Of a DNA stretch of 54,653 nt, positions 33,640 to 42,016 are shown in pieces (position 1 is the stretch's first letter; every line of letters begins with the position of its first letter). Both the position numbers and the translations under genes were made by a program. The DNA comes from a virus: positions 1-54,653 of IMG/VR virus record IMGVR_UViG_3300043446_003430. The stretch is one strand, 5' to 3'. Under the pieces are notes generated by a model. That model was not told the DNA's origin. It saw only the letters and a list, made by a program, of their open reading frames with translations, and searched no databases.

Positions 33640-34461
33640 TTACGAGTTGAACAAGTCGTTGAATTCGTCGGCAATAGCCTTCGTATTGGAGGGTGCCTTA
33701 ACAGCAGCTTTGGCTGTTGCACTCTTTGGTGCAGCGGCTTCCTCGGTTTCCTCGGTCTGAGGAGTTGATGCTGCGGCGGGTTCACCGTCTTCAGCGGACT
33801 CCTGTGAGGCATTCAGCCAAGTATCCATCACGGCAGCAAGCTCGTCATATGTCAGTTCAGGGAACAGTTCAGTGACGTTCTTCTGGTTCTTGACCTTTTC
33901 CTTGAGCGCGGCGTCGGAAGGATCAAACGCGGGGGTCTGATTCGGCTTGACGCGAATTGTCGTCTCAGGGAAGCTCTTGCCGGTTTCCTCGGCGGTCTTG
34001 AACTCGACCACGATGTCACGACCATTTTTCAGGTCGGTGATGTCACCGTAATCGGCGTCAGCGATGATGCTCAGTATTTCCTGATACACCTGCTTGCCCA
34101 TTCCCCAGAACTTGACACCTTCGTGCTCCAGTCCACGGACGAGGACAGGAACATATGTGCGCATCTTGGGTTCGAGAGAACGACCAGTCTTCCATTCTTC
34201 CTTGTCGCCGCTCTTCTTGAGCTTGTTGGCAAACTCCACGATAGGATCGGGACGACCAAATGAAGCGGGGGACAAATATGTCTTACCGTTCATATTGTAA
34301 TGGAAAAGCAGTTCGATGAACGGATTTTCAGGATTGTGGGCATAAGGAACGATTCTTACAACGTTCTTGCCCGGATTTGGCTTCCACACGGCGGTGGTCT
34401 TGTTTTGTGTGCTCTTGAGTGTATCAAGACGCGACTTAATCTTGTTTAGATCTAATGGCAT
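33640..34461 (-). CDS. 32: Single-stranded DNA-binding protein (gp32-like)
   Basis: A 273-aa SSB with the gp32 layout. There is a basic N-terminal segment (LNKIKSRLDTLK), a core with VWKPNPGKNVVRIVPY, ELLFHYNMNGKTYLSP and KFWGMGKQVYQEIL, and an acidic/Ala-rich C-terminal tail ending DEFNDLFNS for partner binding. T4 gp32 uses His-Cys3 to hold zinc; this protein has no cysteine at all, so the zinc site is lost. Two promoter-like sequences lie upstream, fitting a need for abundant SSB. Confidence 0.85.
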   Translation of the reverse strand: MPLDLNKIKSRLDTLKSTQNKTTAVWKPNPGKNVVRIVPYAHNPENPFIELLFHYNMNGKTYLSPASFGRPDPIVEFANKLKKSGDKEEWKTGRSLEPKMRTYVPVLVRGLEHEGVKFWGMGKQVYQEILSIIADADYGDITDLKNGRDIVVEFKTAEETGKSFPETTIRVKPNQTPAFDPSDAALKEKVKNQKNVTELFPELTYDELAAVMDTWLNASQESAEDGEPAAASTPQTEETEEAAAPKSATAKAAVKAPSNTKAIADEFNDLFNS

Positions 34462-34528
34462 AATTTTTTATTCGTTAATTTTTAATGTTTGACCATTTTG
34501 AAAGCATTCAACTCGGTCAATGTTGAAT

Positions 34529-34557
34529 ACTATGGCTTAATAAACGGCAATCGTCAA
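34529..34557 (-). promoter_or_regulatory. Proximal SSB promoter
   Basis: Minus-strand TTGACG (complement of 34552-34557), a 17-base spacer and CATAGT (complement of 34529-34534). Confidence 0.4.
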
Positions 34558-34618
34558 TCTATAAGAAGCATTTAGCTAATTTTTCAATCGTTAATTGGTC
34601 ATTCGTTAAGTCTATATA

Positions 34619-34646
34619 ACTATAAACCAAAACGAGTTTTCGTCAA
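34619..34646 (-). promoter_or_regulatory. Distal SSB promoter
   Basis: Minus-strand TTGACG (complement of 34641-34646), a 16-base spacer and TATAGT (complement of 34619-34624). Confidence 0.45.
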
Positions 34647-34652
34647 AATATA

Positions 34653-35051
34653 TTAACTAATCTGGTAAATTTTCATCAATTTTGTCGGTGTGATTTTGAC
34701 TTTTCCGTCACGTGCCGTGATGAAACTATTTCTATAATCTTCCCAGCGTATCTGAAATGTATTTGATACCACGCCGTTATTTTGCTCTTTGATGAGTTCA
34801 TTCAATGCGTTGATGCTGTATAAAATATTGTATTCCTTCTTGCGATGAACAGAAATGGTATTTGGATAGAACTGACTGCCATTCTTCTCGGCGTTGTATG
34901 TAAGAAATATATCTTCTCTGTTAGCGCCACTTTGTAAAACGTATATTTTACGTTCCATGATATTGTAGTATTCGGACAATGCTTCTATTTCAGCTTGATA
35001 AGTCTGCTGCTTCGCAAATGTGCAAAGAAGTTGTGCATTGCCGATTGCCAT
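34653..35051 (-). CDS. Hypothetical protein, 132 aa
   Basis: I do not recognise this protein. It begins with a helix (MAIGNAQLLCTFAKQQTYQ), followed by KIYVLQSGANREDIFLTY and a C-terminal mixed region. The frame extends to 35075, but Met at 35051 falls one base after the upstream stop, matching the spacing used elsewhere. It ends just before the SSB leader and is downstream of two presumed internal-head proteins, so it may be structural. Confidence 0.65.
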   Translation of the reverse strand: MAIGNAQLLCTFAKQQTYQAEIEALSEYYNIMERKIYVLQSGANREDIFLTYNAEKNGSQFYPNTISVHRKKEYNILYSINALNELIKEQNNGVVSNTFQIRWEDYRNSFITARDGKVKITPTKLMKIYQIS

Positions 35052-35052
35052 A

Positions 35053-35919
35053 TTACACTTTGCTCTTTTCCACAAAGAGTTTGTATTCTTCTCTGTCGTT
35101 GCTTTTTACAGGAACAACTTCACCGCTTAATCCAACAACCGCCGCAGTATTTCCTTCGGCGTCTCTATATTCGCCATATGGTTCAGCTATCCATCCTTTT
35201 TTAAGAGCAAACTTCTTTGATATGGATGCATATTCTTCTGGTGGAGTTGTTACAACCGGAACGTCTATTGCGGGAGATTCTGCTGATTTTTTTGCTTCAG
35301 GAGCGGAAGGTTCGGTTGGGGTTGTTGGTTGTGTTTTTTCTGGGGCTTCGGGTGATTTTTCAACTGCACCCGGTGCTTTTGCTGGAGCGGACAGTTTTTC
35401 GGATGAAGAAGGTTGTGCAGGTGTCTCAGAATCTTCGTCTCCCATCATATCCGGTGTAACTTGGCCGGGTTGTCTGGAAGGCTTTGTATCTGCGGCTGGT
35501 GCTTGTGGTTTTGGGGCTTGTTGTTTTTTAGCTGGTTGAACTTGCGTTGCTGTTTGTTGTGTCTGTCTCTTTTGCTTACCCTTGCGTTTATAATACAAAT
35601 TCATTCCACCCTTGCCGTGCGTTGGATCTGAAATGGAATGAGTTCCTTTCTTTATGGCGGCGTCACGATAGTCCTTTGATGGGAATGTGACAAGCCATCC
35701 ATCTTTATTGAAAGCCTGTCTGTCGGGGTATTTTCCTTCACTAATAAATGCATTTACAAATTCATTAACGATCTCTTCATTTTCGCAGGCATTATACATG
35801 GCTTCCGCAACAACCTGTATATGTTCCGTGTTCTTTAGGTCTACTACACCATCCGGTATTCTTGCATCCAATGCTGCTTCGGAAATTATAGATGATATAA
35901 ACTCGGTCACTGTTTTCAT
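35053..35919 (-). CDS. Presumed internal-head protein with T4-like capsid-targeting sequence
   Basis: This 288-aa protein starts MKTVTEFISSIISEAALD, close to the T4 capsid-targeting sequence (MKTYQEFIAEA-type) with I12-S-E14 as the (I/L)xE cleavage site. The next segment, RIPDGVVDLKNTEHIQVV, parallels the region after the tag in the neighbouring 495-aa protein. The middle is Pro/Ala/Gln-rich and disordered (about 130-225). The C-terminal ~60 residues may be folded (FALKKGWIAEPYGEYRDAEG). The frame runs to 35964, but Met at 35919 overlaps the upstream stop as ATGA. Confidence 0.75.
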   Translation of the reverse strand: MKTVTEFISSIISEAALDARIPDGVVDLKNTEHIQVVAEAMYNACENEEIVNEFVNAFISEGKYPDRQAFNKDGWLVTFPSKDYRDAAIKKGTHSISDPTHGKGGMNLYYKRKGKQKRQTQQTATQVQPAKKQQAPKPQAPAADTKPSRQPGQVTPDMMGDEDSETPAQPSSSEKLSAPAKAPGAVEKSPEAPEKTQPTTPTEPSAPEAKKSAESPAIDVPVVTTPPEEYASISKKFALKKGWIAEPYGEYRDAEGNTAAVVGLSGEVVPVKSNDREEYKLFVEKSKV

Positions 35920-37403
35920 AAATCTAATCCTTTCAAATTGGATAAATTGGTAAGCACGTTGCATACAATTCCATTTTGCGCCATGCTATCAAATTCAAGC
36001 TTTATCTTATTCGTATCAACAACTACGGCGCTGTTTTTTCCTTGTGCGGCAGAAACAATCAACATTCCTGTATACTTTGTTTCTACCAATTTTGCAATTT
36101 CATCAGATATTACTTTTAAGTTATATTTTTTATCAAAGAAGTCAAACTGCATTGCCATATCTTTATAATCTTCGTCGCTGCCTCCTATGGTTTGTTTTAC
36201 TGGCAAGTCTAACTTTTGAGGCTCTTTTGGATTTGTACTCAGGGCGCTGCTTACTTTTGTCATTTGCTGCAACGCGGCGGTTGAATCTGTTGCAAATTCT
36301 TCTTTGTTTGGTCCGACCGCAATCGCTACTTTTGCCACATCTTTTTTCTTTTCTATTGGCAGCTCAAGTTTAACTGAAACTATTACCAGCGCTTTGAAAA
36401 GTCCCTTCGGCATATCGGCGGTATTTGGAGACTTTACAAAATCCTCAAACAATCTAACTTCTTCCTCCGTCGGTGGTCTTGCTCCTTTGTACAAATACTC
36501 GTCCGTCGCCGGGTCTTTTCCGCTCAATACTTTTAATAAAAATTCTCCGAATCCTTTGTTTTTTCTCATCTGTTGCGCCAGGTCTTCGATTGCATTCTTG
36601 AATCTACTGTTAGAGAATCCATCCAACGTGGATGAACTTATTCTCACCGTATCCTTTGCTTTTTTTCCACCGACTTCCTTTACTTCCACTCTTCCGTATC
36701 CCTCGACATTAATCAAGTCCACGTCCCCAATACCACCAGATTTTACATCACGAAGCATAAACACGAATGCAAGTTCTCCTTTACCAAGCCCTTGGTGTTT
36801 AACATCATTCATTGCATCCACGAATTTCTTTTGATTTCCGGAATTTGTATTGTATATCTTTAAAGCATTATCAAGTGATTGATTGTTGTATATGCTTTTC
36901 GCATAGTCGTATATTTTTGCTTTGTTTATTATGGCGGATTTCATTTGCTCAACATATTTTTCTCCAACCGCCTTACCATTCGGTGCCATCAAATCTTCCC
37001 ATATATTTTTTTCTATTCTGCGTGCTCTTCTTTCGGCGTCCAATTCAAGTTTTGCTTTTTGTGCTGGTGTATACCAAGGTGCCTTGTTTGCAATTATATC
37101 CTCCACGGGAGTGCCATCTGCATAATTTGGATGACCAACGGTAACTATTTTTCCCGTTTTTTTGTCTTTTTCACGAAATTTGCTCTGCGGTTTTTTTAAT
37201 TTTGCAGGTCTTCCGCCTTTAGTTTTTCTTTCTTCATCCGACACATCCCAGTCTCCTCTCCAGAGTTCTTCCAAATCCATTTCACTCAATATCTCATTCA
37301 ATACATCAATATTTTCTGGTGTATCGTGTCCACTAACAAGACCATCCGGCGAACGCATCGCCCATTCATTTAGTATATACTCTATGATCTTGTCTTTTTC
37401 CAT
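35916..37403 (-). CDS. Presumed internal-head protein with PD-(D/E)XK-like motif
   Basis: At 495 aa, this protein begins with a tag-like helix (IIEYILNEWAMR, L11-N-E13) and then RSPDGLVSGHDTPENIDVL, related to the start of the next gene product. Near 225-245 lies GIGDVDLINVEGYGRVEVKEVGG, in which D227/D229 and E240-x-K242 fit a PD-(D/E)XK nuclease core; Glu210 could be the N-terminal acid. It may be a nuclease packaged with the DNA, or a degenerate fold used structurally. A TATTTATA element lies just before its ATG. Confidence 0.7.
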   Translation of the reverse strand: MEKDKIIEYILNEWAMRSPDGLVSGHDTPENIDVLNEILSEMDLEELWRGDWDVSDEERKTKGGRPAKLKKPQSKFREKDKKTGKIVTVGHPNYADGTPVEDIIANKAPWYTPAQKAKLELDAERRARRIEKNIWEDLMAPNGKAVGEKYVEQMKSAIINKAKIYDYAKSIYNNQSLDNALKIYNTNSGNQKKFVDAMNDVKHQGLGKGELAFVFMLRDVKSGGIGDVDLINVEGYGRVEVKEVGGKKAKDTVRISSSTLDGFSNSRFKNAIEDLAQQMRKNKGFGEFLLKVLSGKDPATDEYLYKGARPPTEEEVRLFEDFVKSPNTADMPKGLFKALVIVSVKLELPIEKKKDVAKVAIAVGPNKEEFATDSTAALQQMTKVSSALSTNPKEPQKLDLPVKQTIGGSDEDYKDMAMQFDFFDKKYNLKVISDEIAKLVETKYTGMLIVSAAQGKNSAVVVDTNKIKLEFDSMAQNGIVCNVLTNLSNLKGLDL

Positions 37404-37407
37404 AATA

Positions 37408-37415
37408 TATAAATA
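37408..37415 (-). promoter_or_regulatory. TATTTATA element before the 495-aa gene
   Basis: TATTTATA on the coding strand, 4 bases before the ATG at 37403. A second copy lies at 37442-37449, about 40 bases upstream and next to the stop of the polymerase gene; that one has more promoter-like spacing. Confidence 0.4.
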
Positions 37416-37449
37416 TTCGTATATATCAAATATACGCTTATTATAAATA

Positions 37450-38817
37450 TTATAGAGCGACTTGTTTCATATCACCATAGTTGTTTCCAGCATACACTTT
37501 CACTGGAAACTTGTCGCGTTCCATAATAGTCTTTAGTCTTTTTATAGTATCCATCTTATCGTCCTTGTGAGCGTCAAATAGGATGCTATCATATGTGTAT
37601 AGAATAGGTAGCGTCTTTTTGCCTTTTAGGTCATCCAATAGGTCACCTAATACATCTACCGCCATTTCGGTTTCAAAAGCCTGTAGAATGTAATTAAACA
37701 GCTTGTTTGGCGTAGGATCTTGAATATGGCAGTGCTTGATCTTTCTGCCATACTTGGGAGTTTCTATATAACCATTCTGTTCAAAGAACTTCCAGCGATG
37801 GTCGATATACTCCTGCACTTTCTTGAAGTATGGTATATGAATCCACTTCTTGTCGATGCCACCGTATATCTGTGTAAATGTGAATCCTTTGGCGACCGAA
37901 ATGTCTTCGTCGGTTACGTTCTGTTTGTTGAAGTAATGTTTCGCCAGATATGCGTATGGATTCTCACCCGCTTCCATATTGAAGTTGGAAAGATGGGCGA
38001 TAAGACGAGGATGAAAAGCATTATAGTCCATCATCACCAGCATACCATCTTTTCCATATCTGCTCACAAAGCAGTTTCTGCTGCCGTCGTTCTTGTTCAA
38101 CGCAGCATAGTTGACGCCGCCGAAACGATTGGATGGTCTGCCAGTAGATGTCAATAGATTGTATTGAGAAAAAACCAGATTCTTTTTGATGTGTTTGGTT
38201 TGCTCTTCACCAAACGCATCAGTGAAATCATCACTTACACATAGTCCATTGGATTCCAGTTTGGCGAAAAGACTGGTCATCGTGGTATTGGTGAACACAA
38301 ATCCCTTTTCCTTGGTATTATTGACCTGTATGTTCTTTATCTTCTCCACCTGATCAAGAAACATCTTGGCGTGCTTGTATAATGGAACACAAGAGTTCAA
38401 GTTTGGCAGATTCTTGAAGTTGCTGTGCACGAATCTGTGGGCGCTTGTGGTTGGTTTTTCATCCGGAACAATTCCATTTTCCAAAAAGTTATACACATCA
38501 ATGTCAATGAAGTTGCAATCCTCACCAAACAACTGAACTATGCTCTTTTTGTCGGACACGATCTTCTTATGGTAGTTGCTGTCCTTCAACGCTTTCTTGA
38601 TATCAGCCAATGCATTTGGCAGACAAACCGCCTCGTTATGCCTGATGGGAAGACAATAATACAAATCGCTGACAAAGAAGTAGAAGAACAACAATGATAT
38701 ATTATTGTTGGACACGTGCTTGTCCGCATCAGCGCATACATAAGAAATATATGTGCTTTCACGGGCGATGGCGTGTGAAAGGCTTTTGAATTCGTCGTTG
38801 TCTTCTACAATATGCAC
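37450..38817 (-). CDS. Family A DNA polymerase-like protein
   Basis: A 455-aa protein with the Pol I palm and fingers motifs. Before motif A it has LTSTGRPSNRFGGVNY (222-237), matching T-x-T-G-R-x-S...N. Motif A is MMDYNAFHPRLIAHLS (Asp264). Motif B is K310-GFTFTQIYGG (Tyr318, Gly319). Motif C is YTYDSILFD (Asp410), where the usual HDE is YDS. NYILQAFETEMAV (375-387) matches the N-x-x-x-Q-x motif. The first ~150 residues look like a degenerate exonuclease domain (SDLYYCLPIRH). The gene has a TTGACA-type promoter. It would be a second polymerase beside gp43, perhaps for repair or primer-gap filling. Confidence 0.8.
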   Translation of the reverse strand: MHIVEDNDEFKSLSHAIARESTYISYVCADADKHVSNNNISLLFFYFFVSDLYYCLPIRHNEAVCLPNALADIKKALKDSNYHKKIVSDKKSIVQLFGEDCNFIDIDVYNFLENGIVPDEKPTTSAHRFVHSNFKNLPNLNSCVPLYKHAKMFLDQVEKIKNIQVNNTKEKGFVFTNTTMTSLFAKLESNGLCVSDDFTDAFGEEQTKHIKKNLVFSQYNLLTSTGRPSNRFGGVNYAALNKNDGSRNCFVSRYGKDGMLVMMDYNAFHPRLIAHLSNFNMEAGENPYAYLAKHYFNKQNVTDEDISVAKGFTFTQIYGGIDKKWIHIPYFKKVQEYIDHRWKFFEQNGYIETPKYGRKIKHCHIQDPTPNKLFNYILQAFETEMAVDVLGDLLDDLKGKKTLPILYTYDSILFDAHKDDKMDTIKRLKTIMERDKFPVKVYAGNNYGDMKQVAL

Positions 38818-38823
38818 ATATCC

Positions 38824-38851
38824 AATATGTCACATTGCGAAGAAGTGTCAA
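38824..38851 (-). promoter_or_regulatory. Sigma70-like promoter of the family A polymerase gene
   Basis: Minus-strand TTGACA (complement of 38846-38851), a 16-base spacer and CATATT (complement of 38824-38829), just before the ATG at 38817. Confidence 0.45.
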
Positions 38852-38857
38852 CTTATT

Positions 38858-39247
38858 TTAACTGCCCCGCCAGTATTCAAGAAGGTTTGGTAACGCTGGA
38901 GAAAGGTCAATTCCTTCTTCTTTTATTATTCGGTCTATCTCGAATTTGTTTGAATCTTCCACTCCATTTTTGTCTAATATACCATTCTTGTATACGCTGC
39001 TTTTTGGTCCCGAAATTCTCCATTTTACTGCCACGGCTTTATATAAATATGAATTTGCCGATGTTGCTCCTGTTCGATCCGTTTCTGTTATGATGTTCTC
39101 ATTGATCTTTTTTACAAAATATCTTTCCACAAATCCATCCTTGTAATTTTGATCGCTTGGTAGTTTTTTGTATTTTGACACGTTGGAAGCATTACGTATC
39201 TCCGTGAATACGCCATATGAAGTTGATAATTTTTCATTGTATATCAT
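38858..39247 (-). CDS. Unknown protein of the baseplate gene cluster
   Basis: A 129-aa protein without recognised motifs. It has a possible beta-rich core (SYLYKAVAVKWRISGP) and a helical C-terminus. Its Met at 39247 overlaps the stop of the 822-aa baseplate gene as ATGA; the longer frame to 39292 would invade that gene. It is last in the run of baseplate genes and likely a structural or assembly protein. Confidence 0.65.
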   Translation of the reverse strand: MIYNEKLSTSYGVFTEIRNASNVSKYKKLPSDQNYKDGFVERYFVKKINENIITETDRTGATSANSYLYKAVAVKWRISGPKSSVYKNGILDKNGVEDSNKFEIDRIIKEEGIDLSPALPNLLEYWRGS

Positions 39248-41712
39248 AATACGGTCAGCGGTCTTACTTGGGCGGTGATTGTGGTCGTCCAATTTTTGTC
39301 TTCCACGTTCTGTTTAACGTCCGATATCTGCCATACAGCGGTAGTATAGCTATATTCCGGTGGTACGTGGTCCAAAAGAAATTGGGACAGGAAGTTGATA
39401 CCAGATATTCCCATCAGTTCAATTGTCACTGTTGTGCCCGGCATTATTCCGTTATTTAGATATGGGGCGTTTTTATTAGGTAGTGTCAGATTATAGTTAA
39501 GGAAATCCTTGTATTTTTCGCATATATAATACTTTTTCAAATAACTTTCATCTTTGTTATTTGGATCAGGAACATAATAGATCAGGAAAGATTCGGCGTT
39601 TCCTTCTTCTCTTATTTTACGTTTTCTGTCTTTCGCCGCTTGGGCGTCTTTGACCGCTTTTTCTTTTTGCTTCGTTTCTACTTCGGTTCTTTTCTTTCGC
39701 TGTTCCGGTGTCTCGTTTGTTGGCGTGGATGGAGCATTACTTGATTCTGACTTGTTTGGTAATTCTCCCTTCACATACAATCTGTCTCCAGCTGAGTATC
39801 TGTTTGTTATTGGATTGGCGGCAACATTCTTTGTCTGAGTAGAACCGTCTGGATCTTCGTCTGGATTTGCACTTTGAAACACAAGCTGATTCATCATTTC
39901 TTGGCTGATTTTTACATCAAACGATACAGATTTCATGAATGCGGAATCCAAAGAACCTAATGTTATTATTGGCAGATCCGCCGCATCGTTCTTTGTTGAT
40001 ATTCCAGCCATATTCTCATCATATACCGAGTATGTTTGATTTCCATATTCGGCGGGAATAAGTTTGAGTTGGCATATCTGGCAGAACGCCTCGTTGATTC
40101 CCTGAAGCAATTGTTCTATCATCTTCAGCGCGGAATCGTTGTTCTCGACAATCTTCTTGAAATAATCGGCACTGATGAAAATATCCTTCAAATATCCCCA
40201 GTATCCAGATTTTAACTTTTGCGCAGTCTTACCGCCATCAGCTGGAATGTCCTTGTCTTCATATATCGGAAAGGAATTGCCGCCGGGATTTATTGCTGTT
40301 TTAAGATCATCGAATATGTCTATGTTTCCGAACTCGTATTTTTTTCTCAGAGACTGTATTTTTTCCTTGAACAAGCGTTCATATTCTCCGGAAGGAGGAG
40401 TTGGACTTGGTTTTCCAGGATTTGATTTTTCATTCTGATATGTGAATCTCGGTGCATATCGGTTGGGAATCAACACGTTTGGATTCGAAGATTTCAGGAA
40501 TGGGCTGGCGACCACTACCGTCTCCATTATATCCAACTGCCTAATCGTGGCAGTTTTTGTGCCAACCATTTTTATTTCAAAGAATGCATTGATGATATCC
40601 TGCACCAGATCCATTCTAAGCCAGAATCCATCTTTGTTTTTTGGATGCGTCTTATCCGACATACGAAACACGCGCTCTTTTATATTGTCCTTTGTTCCAA
40701 CTTCAACATAAGGATCCAATCCTTGACCGTCTCGTTCTTCATCATATTCATATATCTTGGTCAACAGCTTGAGATCTTTTCTCTTATTAACATATTCAGG
40801 CTTGTTGGAATCTATGTTGTTGAGGTCATCTTTTACAAACGATCTAAAGTTTTGTAGAGGAGTTCTTGTGTCCCCCTTCTTTTCTGTGACTTCTTTACTG
40901 TGTATTTGCTCTCCTTCTATGAGGCGATTTGCGTTCATTATGGTGGTATGACAATCATAACCACCGGCTTCGTTTAGCTTGAAACTATAATCCGTGATAA
41001 ATCCAAGGCCGGCGTCATAGTTTCCATTTGATTTTTTCACCCATTCTAAAGTGTAACTTGGATCAACAAACATGTTGTTTATCCAGTCCAAATCCGTCAA
41101 GTCAACCAGCGAGATGTTGTCATAATTATTCCATCCCCATTCAACCAAGCACGTGATTCTTGGTGTAAGAAAGTATGGAGCCAGATAGTTCAATTGCGCA
41201 AGAGAATAACATTTCCAGTTGATTGTTATTTTTCTGCACAGATTTGGAAAGCTGGCATTTGATCCGGCCATTTCACAAGACACCGATTCCACGCTCGGAG
41301 GTGGGCGATGTGGAAAATCCATAACTTGTCTGTTTTGGTTGTTCTTGGCATTGCTTACCGATAACAGATGCTCGATTCTATCGTTTGGTATTTTGTGCGG
41401 ATTTCCTCTGGAGTCTACGCCGATTGTTATCTTATTGTCTTGATTGAATCCATTTCGATTAAATCCATAACTGTCATCAAAGCCATACGTTCCTCCCATA
41501 ACAAATCCATCCAATTTTGCTGCTTCTGGATGCCTTGATATTCCATTTGAGAAAAATCTAACCCACGCCGTTCTTGGTCCGCTATATGGTTTTCCATTTT
41601 CCATATTTGGATTTTGGCCGTATTCTTTTGAACGACGATTCAATTCACCTATTATCCACTGAGGAAGTGGATGCAATCCCCAAGGTACTACTGTAACAAT
41701 GTCGTTGGCCAT
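39244..41712 (-). CDS. Large baseplate/tail structural protein
   Basis: This 822-aa protein lies in the baseplate cluster. It has many aromatic beta-rich stretches (RITCLVEWGWNNYDN, SLVDLTDLDWINNMF) like those in phage baseplate and hub proteins. A Lys/Glu/Ala-rich helix lies near 665-700 (RKKRTEVETKQKEKAV). The C-terminal ~120 residues (MPGTTVTIELMGISGI, YTTAVWQISDVKQNV) resemble the end of hub-like proteins. I cannot assign a specific T4 equivalent. It overlaps the small gene downstream by ATGA and follows the gp53-like gene by one base. Confidence 0.65.
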   Translation of the reverse strand: MANDIVTVVPWGLHPLPQWIIGELNRRSKEYGQNPNMENGKPYSGPRTAWVRFFSNGISRHPEAAKLDGFVMGGTYGFDDSYGFNRNGFNQDNKITIGVDSRGNPHKIPNDRIEHLLSVSNAKNNQNRQVMDFPHRPPPSVESVSCEMAGSNASFPNLCRKITINWKCYSLAQLNYLAPYFLTPRITCLVEWGWNNYDNISLVDLTDLDWINNMFVDPSYTLEWVKKSNGNYDAGLGFITDYSFKLNEAGGYDCHTTIMNANRLIEGEQIHSKEVTEKKGDTRTPLQNFRSFVKDDLNNIDSNKPEYVNKRKDLKLLTKIYEYDEERDGQGLDPYVEVGTKDNIKERVFRMSDKTHPKNKDGFWLRMDLVQDIINAFFEIKMVGTKTATIRQLDIMETVVVASPFLKSSNPNVLIPNRYAPRFTYQNEKSNPGKPSPTPPSGEYERLFKEKIQSLRKKYEFGNIDIFDDLKTAINPGGNSFPIYEDKDIPADGGKTAQKLKSGYWGYLKDIFISADYFKKIVENNDSALKMIEQLLQGINEAFCQICQLKLIPAEYGNQTYSVYDENMAGISTKNDAADLPIITLGSLDSAFMKSVSFDVKISQEMMNQLVFQSANPDEDPDGSTQTKNVAANPITNRYSAGDRLYVKGELPNKSESSNAPSTPTNETPEQRKKRTEVETKQKEKAVKDAQAAKDRKRKIREEGNAESFLIYYVPDPNNKDESYLKKYYICEKYKDFLNYNLTLPNKNAPYLNNGIMPGTTVTIELMGISGINFLSQFLLDHVPPEYSYTTAVWQISDVKQNVEDKNWTTTITAQVRPLTVL

Positions 41713-41713
41713 A

Positions 41714-42016
41714 TTATGTATTATTTTCTCGCTTGAAGCTTAAAACAATATTATCTATATTTTGAGGTATGCGAATTTGTTGTCCTGTCGGTGCTTTCAT
41801 CGTGGCAGATATACCATTTGCTTGCGCAATGACCCACCATAGGGTCTGATCTTTATAAAATTTATATGCGAGACTGTCAAGAAAATCCGTCTCACTAGCG
41901 ACAATATATATGTCATTGAATCCGACCGGAATCTTTGGATAACGAGTTGTTCTATAAACTCGCTTGCCGTCATATCTCTTAAATACATTTCCTTCTGATT
42001 GAGTATATCTGTTCAT
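41714..42016 (-). CDS. 53: gp53-like baseplate wedge protein with LysM-type domain
   Basis: A 100-aa protein with the phage-type LysM/gp53 signature: DIYIVASETDFLDSLAYKFY followed by LWWVIAQANGI and GQQIRIPQNID. T4 gp53 (196 aa) is a baseplate wedge protein with a similar core; this one is shorter. The frame extends to 42034, but Met at 42016 overlaps the upstream stop as ATGA. Neighbours are large baseplate proteins, supporting the call. Confidence 0.75.
   Translation of the reverse strand: MNRYTQSEGNVFKRYDGKRVYRTTRYPKIPVGFNDIYIVASETDFLDSLAYKFYKDQTLWWVIAQANGISATMKAPTGQQIRIPQNIDNIVLSFKRENNT

Larger units (their letters stand above)
34462..34652 (-). promoter_or_regulatory. AT-rich leader of the SSB gene
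   Basis: This 191-base gap contains no plausible gene. Besides two promoter-like sequences, it has three copies of TTAACGA on the minus strand (complements of 34472-34478, 34588-34594 and 34603-34609). T4 gp32 represses its own translation by binding an unstructured leader. An analogous operator here is possible but I see no clear pseudoknot. Confidence 0.4.
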
